DNA from: Alloprevotella sp. | Lineage (GTDB): Bacteria; Bacteroidota; Bacteroidia; Bacteroidales; Bacteroidaceae | Direction: 5' to 3' | Assembly: GCA_017476545.1 (NCBI GenBank) | Contig: JAFUZP010000002.1 | Span: forward strand, 78,322-142,321 | Length of the DNA: 64,000 nucleotides | Shown: positions 8,615-18,769 of the stretch, piece by piece | How the letters are laid out: each line of letters opens with the position of its first letter | Numbering within the stretch: the first letter of the stretch is position 1 | The notes under the pieces: model-generated | The model's database searches: none | Told to the model about the DNA's origin: nothing | What the model saw: the letters and a program-made list of their open reading frames with translations, nothing else | Position numbers and translations under genes: made by a program

Positions 8615-9601
8615 TTACTCAAAGGATTTAAGCGGAGCCACCTCGTGGCGGATGGCATCCCATACGCGGTCGGAGAGCTTCGTCCCCACCACTTCTATGA
8701 CATAGGCCGCCAGCACGGTAGCCTTACGCACGCACTCGGCCAGGTTATCACCCCGGCTGTGGCCGTAGAGGAAGCCGGCTGCGAAGAAGTCTCCCGCGCC
8801 GGTCGTGTCCACGACACGCTCCACAGGGCGTGCCGGCACCTGAACGATTTCGTCCCCGGCCTTGGCCATGGCGCCGGCCTTGCCCGTCTTGACGACTGCC
8901 ACGCCGCAGATGTCGCCCAGCTCGTCCAGCGCTTCGCGCGGCGTCTTGCCGCTGAAGGCGCGCGCCTCCTCCTCGTTGGCGAACACGATGTCCACCTTTT
9001 CCAGCAGGTGGGCGAAGAAGTCGCGCTCTTCCTCCACGATATTGTAGCTCGCCATGTCCAGTCCGATGCGCATCCCCCGCTCGTGGGCGAAGTCCAGCGC
9101 GCGCTCCACGAGGCGGTGGTTCTGTACGAGGTAGCCCTCAATGTAGAGGTAGGCGTAGTTGTCGAACCATTCTGGGCGGATTTCCTCCGGCGTGAGCCGC
9201 GCCGCCGCGCCGAGGTAGGTGCCGAAAGTGCGCTGTCCGTCCGGCGTGATGAAGGTGGAGGCCACCCCTGTCGGGCGGGTATCGTGAATCAGGTGCGGTG
9301 TGATGCCGTGCTCCAGGCAGTTGTTCTCAAAGAAACGGCCGTGGCTGTCATCGCCTATCTTGCCGATTACACCGGGGCGTGCGCCGAGGTTGCCGAGTGC
9401 AAGTATCGTGTTGCACGCCGAGCCCCCTGTGGCCAGCTTGGTCGGCATGGCGTTGATGGTGCTGCTGATGCTCCCGAAACGTTTGTCACTCAGCAGTTGC
9501 ATCGACCCTTTCGGCAGCTTCATGGCTTGCAGCACGTGCTCGCTCTCAACTTGGGCCAGCACGTCCACCAGCGCATTCCCTATTCCTAATATTCTCTCCA
9601 T
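8615..9601 (-). CDS. PfkB-family carbohydrate/nucleoside kinase (adenosine kinase-like)
   Basis: A 328-residue cytoplasmic ribokinase-fold enzyme. The N-terminal ILGIGNALVDVLAQV, the GGSACNT substrate loop and the C-terminal signature TTGAGDFFAAGFLYG with its catalytic aspartate are all present. The sequence pattern fits the adenosine kinase branch, but substrate cannot be settled from sequence alone. The start is set at 9601 because a TATCTTTG -7 element on the minus strand (9624-9617) covers the alternative upstream start at 9619. It is cotranscribed with the S41 protease downstream. Confidence 0.88.
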   Translation of the reverse strand: MERILGIGNALVDVLAQVESEHVLQAMKLPKGSMQLLSDKRFGSISSTINAMPTKLATGGSACNTILALGNLGARPGVIGKIGDDSHGRFFENNCLEHGITPHLIHDTRPTGVASTFITPDGQRTFGTYLGAAARLTPEEIRPEWFDNYAYLYIEGYLVQNHRLVERALDFAHERGMRIGLDMASYNIVEEERDFFAHLLEKVDIVFANEEEARAFSGKTPREALDELGDICGVAVVKTGKAGAMAKAGDEIVQVPARPVERVVDTTGAGDFFAAGFLYGHSRGDNLAECVRKATVLAAYVIEVVGTKLSDRVWDAIRHEVAPLKSFE

Positions 9602-9616
9602 CGGAAAATTTTTCTG

Positions 9617-9624
9617 CAAAGATA
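9617..9624 (-). promoter_or_regulatory. -7 element upstream of PfkB kinase
   Basis: TATCTTTG read on the minus strand. I see no convincing -33 box at the usual distance. Confidence 0.5.
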
Positions 9625-9689
9625 TGGCTATTTTGGAAAAAAGCTATAATTTTGCACCGCGTTTTGCGGCCTTGCGCTCAAAAAAACCG

Positions 9690-9763
9690 GCTTCAGTAGC
9701 TCAGTTGGTTAGAGCACCTGACTGTTAATCAGGGGGTCGTTGGTTCAAGCCCATCCTGAAGCG
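9690..9763 (+). tRNA. tRNA-Asn (GTT), copy 1
   Basis: A 74-nt cloverleaf with acceptor arms GCTTCAG and CTGAAGC, a D-loop with AGTTGGTT, the anticodon loop CTGTTAA (anticodon GTT) and a T-loop GGTTCAAGCC. The 3' CCA is not encoded, since GCAG follows the acceptor arm. Confidence 0.95.
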
Positions 9764-9797
9764 CAGACTTCGCGCAGGAAACCGCAAACGCAGTATT

Positions 9798-9871
9798 GCT
9801 TCAGTAGCTCAGTTGGTTAGAGCACCTGACTGTTAATCAGGGGGTCGTTGGTTCAAGCCCATCCTGAAGCG
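9798..9871 (+). tRNA. tRNA-Asn (GTT), copy 2
   Basis: Identical in sequence to copy 1, 34 bp downstream. In this copy the acceptor arm is followed directly by G then CCA, so the CCA end is encoded. Both copies probably belong to one transcript ending at the terminator at 9959-9990. Confidence 0.95.
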
Positions 9872-9958
9872 CCAGCATCACTGGGGCTTGCAGTGCGTCA
9901 GCCCGAAAAGGAAAAGCCCGTTGACGGGTAGGCACGAAGCACCAAGTGAAGCAAACGC

Positions 9959-9990
9959 AAATCCTCAACTTCGGTTGGGGATTTTTGTTT
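9959..9990 (+). terminator. Rho-independent terminator after tRNA-Asn pair
   Basis: The stem AATCCTCAAC-TTCG-GTTGGGGATT is followed by TTTGTTT. Confidence 0.8.
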
Positions 9991-10101
9991 CCCGCATAGG
10001 CCCTTCTGACTGCCCGCCATCTCTTCCGCAATCCGTTCCGCTTGCGCCCGCTATGGCCGTTACGGCGAGGCTCCCCACGGCTTAATGGTGCATAAATAAA
10101 C

Positions 10102-10133
10102 AACTGGAGAACCGGTATGCCGGGTCTCCAGTT
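10102..10133 (-). terminator. Terminator hairpin after greA-HIT operon
   Basis: AACTGGAGA pairs with TCTCCAGTT around an inner CCGG/CCGG. On the minus strand it is followed by GTTGTTTATTT, which fits termination of the HIT gene transcript. On the plus strand CTTGTTT follows, so it may be bidirectional. Confidence 0.7.
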
Positions 10134-10208
10134 CTTGTTTGGGTTATGTCTGGCGTGGTACTGTGTACCTGTGCGTAAGTGCGGGGAGGAAGAAGGGCGC
10201 GGACAGGG

Positions 10209-10607
10209 CTATGCCCGTTCGAACTCCTGCTGGATGCGGGAGGCGATTTGCAGCATTTCCTCGTGCGGGAGTTTGAGTTTCTTCTTGCCGAAGTCCATGT
10301 CTATTTCCGACTGCAGGGGGGCGAGGTGTACGTGGGCGTGGTTCACGTCGAGCCCCATGACGGCTACGCCGACCTTCTTGCAGGGGAAAGCTGCCTTTAT
10401 GGCTGCGGCCACGCGCTTCGTAAAGGCCATCATGCGGGCGAGTTCCTCGTCGCTGAGGTCAAAGAAGTAGTCCACTTCGCGCTTCGGGATGACGAGCGTA
10501 TGCCCTTTCGTCACGGGGTTGATGTCAAGGAATGCGTAGAACTCCTCGTTCTCGGCGCACTTGTAGGAGGGAATGTCCCCCCTTACTATTTTGCTGAAGA
10601 TGGTCAT
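10209..10607 (-). CDS. HIT-family nucleotide-binding hydrolase
   Basis: A 132-residue cytoplasmic protein of usual HIT length. The N-terminal TIFSKIVRGDIPSYK and the C-terminal histidine triad in NHAHVHLAPL (H-x-H-x-H) identify the Hint/HinT branch, whose known members hydrolyse nucleoside phosphoramidates and related compounds. The start lies 9 bp after the greA stop, so the two are one operon read from the promoter at 11222-11191. The physiological substrate is not known from sequence. Confidence 0.92.
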   Translation of the reverse strand: MTIFSKIVRGDIPSYKCAENEEFYAFLDINPVTKGHTLVIPKREVDYFFDLSDEELARMMAFTKRVAAAIKAAFPCKKVGVAVMGLDVNHAHVHLAPLQSEIDMDFGKKKLKLPHEEMLQIASRIQQEFERA

Positions 10608-10616
10608 AACTTCGTC

Positions 10617-11081
10617 TTAGATGGTGATTTTCAGTATTTCGAGGCTGATGATGCCTTGTGGTATCTTTACCTCCACGGTGTCGCCCTCCTTGTGTCCGAG
10701 CAGGCCTTGTGCAATGGGTGTTTGCGACGATATCTTCCCCTCGCGTAAGTTAGCCTCGCTCTCGCTGACGATAGTGTACTTCATGAGCATCCCCGTCTTC
10801 GTGTTGCGCATCTCGACCGTGGAGAGGATTTGCACTGTGTCGGCGGTGAGTTTGCTCGTATCGATGATCTTCGCTTCGGCGATGGCCGCCTTCAGGTTGT
10901 TAATCTTCAGCTCGAGCATTCCCTGCGCCTCTTTTGCGGCCTCGTATTCCGAGTTCTCGGACAAGTCCCCCTTGTCTCTCGCTTCAGCTATGGCGGCGGC
11001 AGCCGCAGCCCGGTCTTGTGTCTCCATTTTGCGGAGCTGGGCTACCATCCGGTCGTAGCCCTCTTGTGTCATGTATGCCAT
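10617..11081 (-). CDS. greA: Transcript cleavage factor GreA
   Basis: A 154-residue protein starting MAYMTQEGYDRM. The N-terminal half is the antiparallel coiled coil that enters the RNA polymerase secondary channel, with the acidic tip in EARDKGDLSENSEYEAAKEAQ (D and E residues at the loop). The C-terminal half is the FKBP-like domain (GLLGHKEGDTVEVKIPQG). It rescues backtracked polymerase by stimulating transcript cleavage. A longer start at 11105 adds eight residues not typical of the family. Confidence 0.95.
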   Translation of the reverse strand: MAYMTQEGYDRMVAQLRKMETQDRAAAAAAIAEARDKGDLSENSEYEAAKEAQGMLELKINNLKAAIAEAKIIDTSKLTADTVQILSTVEMRNTKTGMLMKYTIVSESEANLREGKISSQTPIAQGLLGHKEGDTVEVKIPQGIISLEILKITI

Positions 11082-11190
11082 GATGATGTCTTTTTTAAAT
11101 CGCAAAAAAACCGAAAGAACTCCTGCCTTCGTCGGGACGGGAATCCTCTCTAGTTGATTCGACTCTTGTATGTGTTATGTTTTACGGGAG

Positions 11191-11222
11191 CAAAAGTAGG
11201 CCTTATTTTCGGAAGGAGCAAA
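11191..11222 (-). promoter_or_regulatory. Promoter of greA-HIT operon
   Basis: On the minus strand, TTTG (11222-11219), a 20-bp spacer and TACTTTTG (11198-11191). This predicts a 5' UTR of about 100 nt. Confidence 0.75.
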
Positions 11223-11362
11223 TTTTTACCTCCTTTTTCCCGCGCGCCACAAAATGGTCCGAAAACTCGCACCCTTTTATAATTATGTGTATCTTTGTGC
11301 CGGAAAGCAGCCAACGTGCGATACTAAATAATAATATGTGCACTATAAAACAACTTCTCATC

Positions 11363-12175
11363 ATGAACAGACGACTACTTCTGGCGCTGAGCATCTGCGC
11401 CGCAGGTACTCTGAGCGTCCATGCGCAGGGTACGGGTGAGTCCGCTACCAAGAGCGACAAGAATCTCTTTAACCATCTCGGTATCGGCGCTTCGGTCGGC
11501 CTGGACGGCATCGGCTTCGATGTGGCCGCACCCATCGGCCACTATGTCCAGGTGCGTGCGGGTTACAGTTTCCTGCCGAAGATTAAGCCCACCATTACCG
11601 TGGGATACGACTACGACAACAAACGGGATCCCCAGACGCACTGGGAGTCGAAGGGCCAGATTGCCATCACCAAGAACGACTTCAAGCTGCTTTTCGACGC
11701 TTATCCCTTCCGTTCGAGCTCCTTCCACGTGACGGCGGGAGCCTTCATCGGTAACGGCCAGCTCGCCACCATCCGCAATAAGGGGAAGCTGGAGGGCGTG
11801 CTCGAGGAGGACTACGGAACGGCCAAAATCGCGATAGGCGAGGGTGCGAGTTCGCAGATGTTCGGTACGGACCCCAACGGTAACGTGAAGGGCCGTGTCA
11901 AGGTAGGCGGTTTCAAACCCTACCTGGGTATCGGTTTCGGCCGTGTCGTGCCCAACAAACTCGTCAGCGTGAACTTCGACATCGGCGTGCAGTTCTGGGG
12001 CACGCCCCGCGTGGAGATCTACGACTACGACCCCCTGCCCGAGTTCTGCGGCTGGAAGCGGGTAGAGAAGGAGGACTTCGGGGAGGACGAAGATATGTAC
12101 GACGTGATGAAGATCGTGAACAAGGTTACCGTCTATCCCAGCATCAACCTCCGCATCGGCTTCCGTGCCTTCTGA
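11363..12175 (+). CDS. Outer-membrane beta-barrel-like protein, unknown function
   Basis: A 270-residue protein. The start at 11363 gives a signal peptide (MNRRLLLALSICAAGTLSVHAQ); the longer frame from 11177 runs through promoter sequence. The mature part alternates hydrophobic and polar residues in strands rich in G, Y and F (GIGASVGLDGIGFDVAAPIG, PYLGIGFGRVVP) and ends in LRIGFRAF, a terminal aromatic typical of outer-membrane barrels. A -7 element TATCTTTG lies at 11290-11297. I cannot name a family beyond a small outer-membrane barrel. The gene is followed 43 bp later by a lipoprotein gene and may be cotranscribed with it. Confidence 0.75.
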   Translation: MNRRLLLALSICAAGTLSVHAQGTGESATKSDKNLFNHLGIGASVGLDGIGFDVAAPIGHYVQVRAGYSFLPKIKPTITVGYDYDNKRDPQTHWESKGQIAITKNDFKLLFDAYPFRSSSFHVTAGAFIGNGQLATIRNKGKLEGVLEEDYGTAKIAIGEGASSQMFGTDPNGNVKGRVKVGGFKPYLGIGFGRVVPNKLVSVNFDIGVQFWGTPRVEIYDYDPLPEFCGWKRVEKEDFGEDEDMYDVMKIVNKVTVYPSINLRIGFRAF

Positions 12176-12218
12176 TGTGAAACTTCCATAATTAATATTC
12201 ATTTAATGCTTAACTAAC

Positions 12219-13136
12219 ATGAAGAAGAACCTCTTTTATCTCGCGGCACTGCTCATCGGTGCCGTCTCCCTCACCGCCTGCAGCAGCAGCGACGATGATG
12301 GCAGCGGGAAGTCCGGCTCCCTCAGCAAGCCCGTCAATGCCGACAATGCGCGGCGCATTGTCCTGACCGACAACGCCAGCGGCCTGCGCGAAGTGGACTT
12401 CGGTAGCGGCAGCGACGCCGTACTCACCCTTACGGGTCCCCTGACGGCTCCGGCAGCCTTCCCGGCAGCCCCGGCCGCACCGTCCGTACTGGACTACCTC
12501 ATCGCGAAGTACGCCAAGGCGGGTAACACCTACACCATCGAGGGCTTCGGCACGGTAACCATCGTTTCGGAGAACGGCAACAGTCTGGTAGTCGAGGTGA
12601 AGCGTGACGGCGGGACAGCCGAGCAGGTGGAAGCCACGCAGCAGGCCGTCGCCGTTACCGACAGCAAGGCCATCGACTTCTGCCGCTCCTGGGAGGTAGT
12701 CACGACCGCCTTCACGTACACGGAGTACGATGCCGCCGGTAACAGCAAGCGGCCCGTAGGCGGAAATTTCAAAGGCTGCAACCTCACCGAGATAGGGCAG
12801 TGGCTCAAGAACACGCACGGCGTGGACATCATGGCCGAGCTTGCGGCGAAGGAGGCCGTGGAGCGCGTCGTGGTTACGACGGGCGGCACTTACGCTCTTA
12901 AGTTCAAGAACACGGAGAGCGTCGGCACGTGGCGCTGGACGGACGCTACGGCCGGCAAGCTCCGCTACACGTGGAACGATCCCGCAGGCATGAGCAACAA
13001 CTTCGAGGCCGGCACGGCGACGTTCACCACCGAGAAGGGATACGGTGTCCTCCAGATGGCGGGCAGCCTGCAGGAGACGGCGGGCGGCACGCGCTACACC
13101 GTGGAGCTCACGTTCCGCCTGCAGCAGGCTTCCTGA
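12219..13136 (+). CDS. Putative lipoprotein, unknown function
   Basis: A 305-residue protein with a lipoprotein signal peptide; the lipobox LTAC puts the lipidated cysteine at about residue 21, followed by SSSDDDGSGKSGS, an acidic Ser-rich linker usual for surface lipoproteins of this phylum. The rest is predicted soluble, with repeated beta-type stretches (TYTIEGFGTVTIVSENGNSL, GTATFTTEKGYGVLQMAGSL). I do not recognise a family. It follows the beta-barrel gene by 43 bp, so the two may act together in the outer membrane. The palindrome array at 13172 begins 36 bp after its stop. Confidence 0.75.
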   Translation: MKKNLFYLAALLIGAVSLTACSSSDDDGSGKSGSLSKPVNADNARRIVLTDNASGLREVDFGSGSDAVLTLTGPLTAPAAFPAAPAAPSVLDYLIAKYAKAGNTYTIEGFGTVTIVSENGNSLVVEVKRDGGTAEQVEATQQAVAVTDSKAIDFCRSWEVVTTAFTYTEYDAAGNSKRPVGGNFKGCNLTEIGQWLKNTHGVDIMAELAAKEAVERVVVTTGGTYALKFKNTESVGTWRWTDATAGKLRYTWNDPAGMSNNFEAGTATFTTEKGYGVLQMAGSLQETAGGTRYTVELTFRLQQAS

Positions 13137-13171
13137 GCGGAGCCCGCTCCAGACCATCCTGCGCGCACCCT

Positions 13172-13274
13172 TTGCCCGCAGGGGTGGCCGTTCTTAACCC
13201 TAGGGTCAGGGAAAACTGACCCTAGGGTTACTTTTTCCTAACTATAGGGTTAGTTGGTTCTACCCCCTCGGGTG
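13172..13274. repeat. Phased palindrome array 2 (five units, 22-bp period)
   Basis: Centres at 13179.5, 13201.5, 13223.5, 13245.5 and 13267.5, an exact 22-bp period. The best units are TAACCCTAGGGTCA, TGACCCTAGGGTTA and TAACTATAGGGTTA; the outer two are degenerate. The array ends about 40 bp before the leader B promoter, as at array 1. Confidence 0.85.
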
Positions 13275-13309
13275 TTTTTCCACCCCCCGCAAGTTCCCAC
13301 TTCTCTGGC

Positions 13310-13340
13310 TTGGCCTGCCGGGAAGTTTTCCCTACCTTTG
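13310..13340 (+). promoter_or_regulatory. Promoter of leader cassette B
   Basis: TTGG (13310-13313), a 19-bp spacer and TACCTTTG (13333-13340). Confidence 0.75.
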
Positions 13341-13363
13341 CCGCCGGAAACGGTAACTTGATT

Positions 13364-13489
13364 ATGCCTTACGCGTATATATATAATAACGGTATAGCCG
13401 CCTCCGCGTGTGCGGAGGCCGGCTCTGACCGTATTTACGGGACGGGAAGTGCCCGAATTACCCCCCCGTACGCCTTGGCAATCAAGTAG
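13364..13489 (+). CDS. Conserved 41-codon small ORF, leader cassette B
   Basis: The frame reads MPYAYIYNNGIAASACAEAG, then SDRIYGTGSARITPPYALAIK, to TAG at 13487-13489. It is the closest relative of copy A. Differences from copy A are a mix of third-base changes and five to six replacements, all in phase. It has the same promoter, the same ACTTGAT/ATCAAGT complementarity around start and stop, and a stronger terminator (a run of five T). What follows is not the paralogous protein family but a PAP2 phosphatase. Coding status is undecided between a small protein and a structured RNA. Confidence 0.5.
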   Translation: MPYAYIYNNGIAASACAEAGSDRIYGTGSARITPPYALAIK

Positions 13490-13515
13490 TTACAGATATA
13501 CGACTAAGCATTGAG

Positions 13516-13560
13516 CGGCGCACCGCGCCCCCTTTCGGAGGGGTGCGGTGCGCCGTTTTT
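13516..13560 (+). terminator. Terminator/attenuator of leader B
   Basis: CGGCGCACCGC pairs with GCGGTGCGCCG around CCCC/GGGG, followed by TTTTT. This is the clearest terminator of the four copies. Confidence 0.75.
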
Positions 13561-13681
13561 GTGTGCGTATTTGCCGGTCGGAACACATTAACCAATCAAA
13601 ACTTATAAACTTATGGGAGAGAACATGAAACTGATCCCCGACCATCGTGCGCGAAATAATCGGTGCACTAAAGATTGCACG

Positions 13682-14476
13682 ATGAAGCGAACCCTCCTGC
13701 TGTGCCTGGCGCTGGCCTTTACCCCGTGCGTCATGGGGCAGACCGACACGTTGCAAATCGACCCGTCCCGCGAGGTAGCGGCCGATGAAACGCGCGTCTT
13801 TCGTCCCCAGCAGCTGGTGGCCCCCGCAGCGCTCATAGCCCTGGGCACATGGGGACTGGCCGACGGCAGTCCCATAGACAGGCTTGCCCAGACGGCGCGA
13901 TACGACATGAACCCCCGGTACACGAAGATCAAGGCCGATGCGTATCTGCAATACGTCCCCACGGGCGTGCACCTCGTCCTCGGTTTCATCCCCGGCACCA
14001 AGCCGCGCCACAACTTCCGCGACCGTGTGCTGGCCTCCGCTACGGCCAACCTGTTGATGGCTGCCGTCACGAACACCGTCAAGTACACCGTCAGGGAGCG
14101 ACGCCCCGACTCGTACGCACGCAACTCCTTCTTCTCGGGTCACACCGCTACGGCCTTTACGGGAGCCGAACTGGTGCGCATCGAATACGGGTGGGGCTAT
14201 GGCAGTGCCGCCTACGCCGTGGCTACGACGACGGCCTTCCTGCGCGTATGGAACAAGCGCCACTGGGTGGGCGACGTGGTGGCCGGAGCCGGTGCCGGCA
14301 TCCTGTGTGCACAGGCCGGATACTGGATGTTGCCCGTGTGGAAACGCTGGTTTGGCATAGACCGCCGTGACGCGCTCCGCCGCGCGAAGCGGGAAAACCG
14401 TCCCCTGGTGGTGGGCGCCCCCTTCTACCTGCCCGGCGAACGGGTCGCAGGAGTATCGTGCAGCATCATGCTGTAG
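13682..14476 (+). CDS. PAP2-family phosphatase, secreted or periplasmic
   Basis: A 264-residue protein; MKRTLLLCLALAFTPCVMGQ is a signal peptide. The three PAP2 motifs are present: KYTVRERRP (K-x6-RP), SFFSGHTA (here FSGH rather than the usual PSGH) and RVWNKRHWVGD (R-x5-H-x3-D). Known members dephosphorylate membrane lipid phosphates such as undecaprenyl or phosphatidyl phosphates; the substrate here is unknown. An in-frame ATG at 13613, just after an AT-rich stretch resembling those before the leader-cassette proteins, would add 23 residues before the signal peptide and is a real alternative start. Transcription could come from leader B by read-through. Confidence 0.88.
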   Translation: MKRTLLLCLALAFTPCVMGQTDTLQIDPSREVAADETRVFRPQQLVAPAALIALGTWGLADGSPIDRLAQTARYDMNPRYTKIKADAYLQYVPTGVHLVLGFIPGTKPRHNFRDRVLASATANLLMAAVTNTVKYTVRERRPDSYARNSFFSGHTATAFTGAELVRIEYGWGYGSAAYAVATTTAFLRVWNKRHWVGDVVAGAGAGILCAQAGYWMLPVWKRWFGIDRRDALRRAKRENRPLVVGAPFYLPGERVAGVSCSIML

Positions 14477-14563
14477 CAAACCGAAAGGGCTGTGTCAGGC
14501 GAACCTGGAACAGCCCGAAAACTTGCGGCCTGTTATAATCATGCGTATCTTTTTGCCCGCATT

Positions 14564-14615
14564 CCTCGGCTTGAAAGTTCAAGCCGAGGTTTTCCTCTAC
14601 CCGGGTAGAGGAAAA
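14564..14615. repeat. Two adjacent perfect palindromes
   Basis: The first has 12-bp arms CCTCGGCTTGAA and TTCAAGCCGAGG around AG (14564-14589). The second (14590-14615) is a perfect 26-bp palindrome centred on CCCGGG with arms TTTTCCTCTACCC. They abut with no spacer. They lie between convergent genes (the PAP2 gene and gyrB), where they could end transcripts from the PAP2 side. Confidence 0.85.
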
Positions 14616-14780
14616 TCTCGGACTGGGTGGGGGGGGCTCAAGCTGGGCAGAGTGCGCGCGCCTTACTGCATCTTGCTTATATACAGTCTGATACAGGGGT
14701 GGGGGGATTAGCCCGGAGAGGCTCCCGCACGGTGGCTTTTTTTGTGCGCTGTGGCGGGTGCTTTCCCGAGCATACGGAAA

Positions 14781-14806
14781 CGCCTCCGCAGGGAGGGGCG
14801 GAGGCG
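14781..14806 (-). terminator. gyrB terminator
   Basis: CGCCTCCGC pairs with GCGGAGGCG; on the minus strand it is followed by TTTCC. It lies 26 bp past the gyrB stop. The stretch 14616-14780 holds no gene I can support. Confidence 0.65.
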
Positions 14807-14831
14807 CGTATGCAGTGCCGGGGCGGATGCC

Positions 14832-16817
<1,986 letters not shown>

Positions 16818-16854
16818 TTATGGCGTGATGTTTCAGTCGTTTCTTATTGGCACA

Positions 16855-16862
16855 CAAAAGTA
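16855..16862 (-). promoter_or_regulatory. -7 element of gyrB
   Basis: TACTTTTG on the minus strand, about 40 bp before the gyrB start, with a weak TTTC at the -33 position. Confidence 0.55.
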
Positions 16863-16902
16863 CGAAAAGCGAGTGGAACCGTGAAATTTTCGCCCCCTTT
16901 TT

Positions 16903-16990
16903 TCGCGCGCGCGTGTATATAATATATGTGTGTGGTGGGTGTGGGTGTTCGTTGTGTGGGTGTGGGGGAGTAGTTGGTGGTTGTGTGGGC
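16903..16990. other. Alternating purine-pyrimidine tract
   Basis: CGCGCGCGCGTGTATATAAT is followed by a long TG/GT-rich run. The first part alternates strictly between pyrimidine and purine, a pattern that can favour Z-DNA under negative supercoiling. It lies upstream of gyrB. Confidence 0.55.
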
Positions 16991-16997
16991 GAGATAC

Positions 16998-17032
16998 AAA
17001 GAGGGCTGGAATTTCCCAACTCCAGCCTCTTT
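16998..17032 (-). terminator. Terminator of peptide transporter gene
   Basis: AAAGAGGCTGGA pairs with TCCAGCC(C)TCTTT on the minus strand, followed by GTATC. The arms are A/T-flanked, so it may work in both directions. The 17033-17185 stretch has no gene; it holds a CAAAGGTA (minus TACCTTTG) at about 17089. Confidence 0.6.
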
Positions 17033-17185
17033 AAGGAACATAACAATTTAAATTTCTGCGGCCGTTGCGGTGGCCTTTCTTTCTGGGTGCAAAGGTAGAG
17101 GGAAACGCAAGGCTCCGCAATACCCTTTTGGCGGTAAAATACGCTTTTCGCAGGGTATTGCGGGGCCTCGGCGGGCGTTCCGCGC

Positions 17186-18712
17186 TTAGCAAACCTTTTC
17201 GAGGCGCTTCATGACAGCGAACATGAAGGCGGCGCTGAGGAGGCAGAGCACGATGAACACCGTCCATACCACCCAGAGCGGCAGGCTGCCCCAGAGGAAA
17301 CCGCCCACGCTGACCAGGAAGTTGCCGAGGGCCGTGGCTACGAACCAGCCGCCCATCATCGTGCCTTTCAGCTTGGCAGGAGCCACCTTGGACACGAAGC
17401 TGATGCCCATCGGGCTCAGCAGGAGTTCGCCGAAGGTCAGCACCAGGTAGGTGCCGATGAGCAGGTTGGGACTTGCAAACGTCTTGTCGGCATCGGCGGC
17501 GGCAGCCTGTGCGTCGGGGCTGAGGAGGCCGATGGAACCGGCCACCATGATGAGGTAGGCGGCACCGGCCACGAGCATACCGTAGGCTATCTTGCGCGGG
17601 GCGCTGGGCTCCTTGCCCTTAGCGGCCAGCCAGCCGAAGATGGCGAGGCTCACGGGCGTCAGAGCTACAACGAACGAGGGGTTGAACTGCTGGAAGATGG
17701 GGGCGGCAAGGGCTACTTCCGTGCCCTGCGCTGCCGTGTACTGGTAGCCGAGTGCGCCGAGGCAGAGCAGGATGATGACACCTGCTATGCTCTTCGTCTT
17801 CACGGTCTTCCCCTGGAAAAGGGAGAAGAGCGCATAGACGATGATGATGCAGAGCACGAGGTTAAGCACATCGAAGGGCATGGAGGCGGCACCCGTGGCC
17901 GTGGGCGTCACGAACTCGTTGGCGAAGTAGGTGAGCGTAAGGCCGTTCTGGTGGAACGCCATCCAGAAGAAGATGACAACGGCGAAGACCAGGCAGAGGG
18001 CGATGACGCGCTCCTTCGTGTCCTTCGGGTCTTCCTTGGCCTCTTCCGCTGCGGTGGCAGCGGCAGCGTCCTTCTTCTTGTCGCTCTCCACGTGGCGGAA
18101 AGTGCTGCGGAAGCCGTAGTAGATGGCGATGGAAAGAATCAGCGATGCGCAGGCCACGGCAAAGGCGAAGTGGTAGGCATCGGCATGGCTGTAACCGAGG
18201 GAGGTCTCTGCCCACTCCATGATCTTCACGGCAGCGGTCGGGGCGAAGAGTGCGCCGATGTTGATGGCCATGTAGAAGATGGAGAAGCCGCTGTCGCGCG
18301 ACGTGCTGAAGCGAGCTTCGTCGTAGAGGTTGCCCACCATCACCTGCAAGTTTCCTTTGAACAGTCCCGTGCCGAAGCTGATGAGCAGCAGGGCGGCAAT
18401 CATGCCGACCATGGCAACGGTGTCGCCGCCGAGGGGGATGGAGAGAACGAGGTAACCGGCAAACATGATGAGGATGCCGATGGTCACCATCTTGCCGTAG
18501 CCGAACTTGTCGGCCATCATGCCGCCGAAGAGCGGGAGGAAGTAAACGAGTGCCAGGAAGGTGCTGTAGATGGCACCTGCCGTGCCGGGAGCAAGCCCGA
18601 AGTTCTCACGCAGAAAGAGCGCGAAGACGGCCAACATCGTGTAGTAGCCGAAGCGTTCGCCTGTGTTGGCGAGAGCAAGGGCGTAGAGCCCTTTAGGTTG
18701 GTTTTCAAACAT
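17186..18712 (-). CDS. POT/PTR2-family peptide transporter
   Basis: A 508-residue inner-membrane protein with about 12-14 hydrophobic segments. Signatures of proton-coupled oligopeptide transporters are visible: the N-terminal GERFGYYTMLAVFALFL (the ExxER-like region), GTGLFKGNLQVMVGNLY and FSIFYMAINIGALFAP. It imports di- and tripeptides with protons in known members. A charged cytoplasmic loop (KKKDAAAATAAEEAKEDPKD) lies between the two bundles. The gene is downstream of uvrA and the GxxExxY gene on the same strand but separated by about 100 bp of AT-rich DNA. It pairs logically with the secreted proteases as a peptide uptake route, which is inference. Confidence 0.92.
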   Translation of the reverse strand: MFENQPKGLYALALANTGERFGYYTMLAVFALFLRENFGLAPGTAGAIYSTFLALVYFLPLFGGMMADKFGYGKMVTIGILIMFAGYLVLSIPLGGDTVAMVGMIAALLLISFGTGLFKGNLQVMVGNLYDEARFSTSRDSGFSIFYMAINIGALFAPTAAVKIMEWAETSLGYSHADAYHFAFAVACASLILSIAIYYGFRSTFRHVESDKKKDAAAATAAEEAKEDPKDTKERVIALCLVFAVVIFFWMAFHQNGLTLTYFANEFVTPTATGAASMPFDVLNLVLCIIIVYALFSLFQGKTVKTKSIAGVIILLCLGALGYQYTAAQGTEVALAAPIFQQFNPSFVVALTPVSLAIFGWLAAKGKEPSAPRKIAYGMLVAGAAYLIMVAGSIGLLSPDAQAAAADADKTFASPNLLIGTYLVLTFGELLLSPMGISFVSKVAPAKLKGTMMGGWFVATALGNFLVSVGGFLWGSLPLWVVWTVFIVLCLLSAAFMFAVMKRLEKVC

Positions 18713-18769
18713 ACTATTTATTATTTATTGGTGAGTGTTTACTTTTTTAACCACAAAAGACATTTATTA

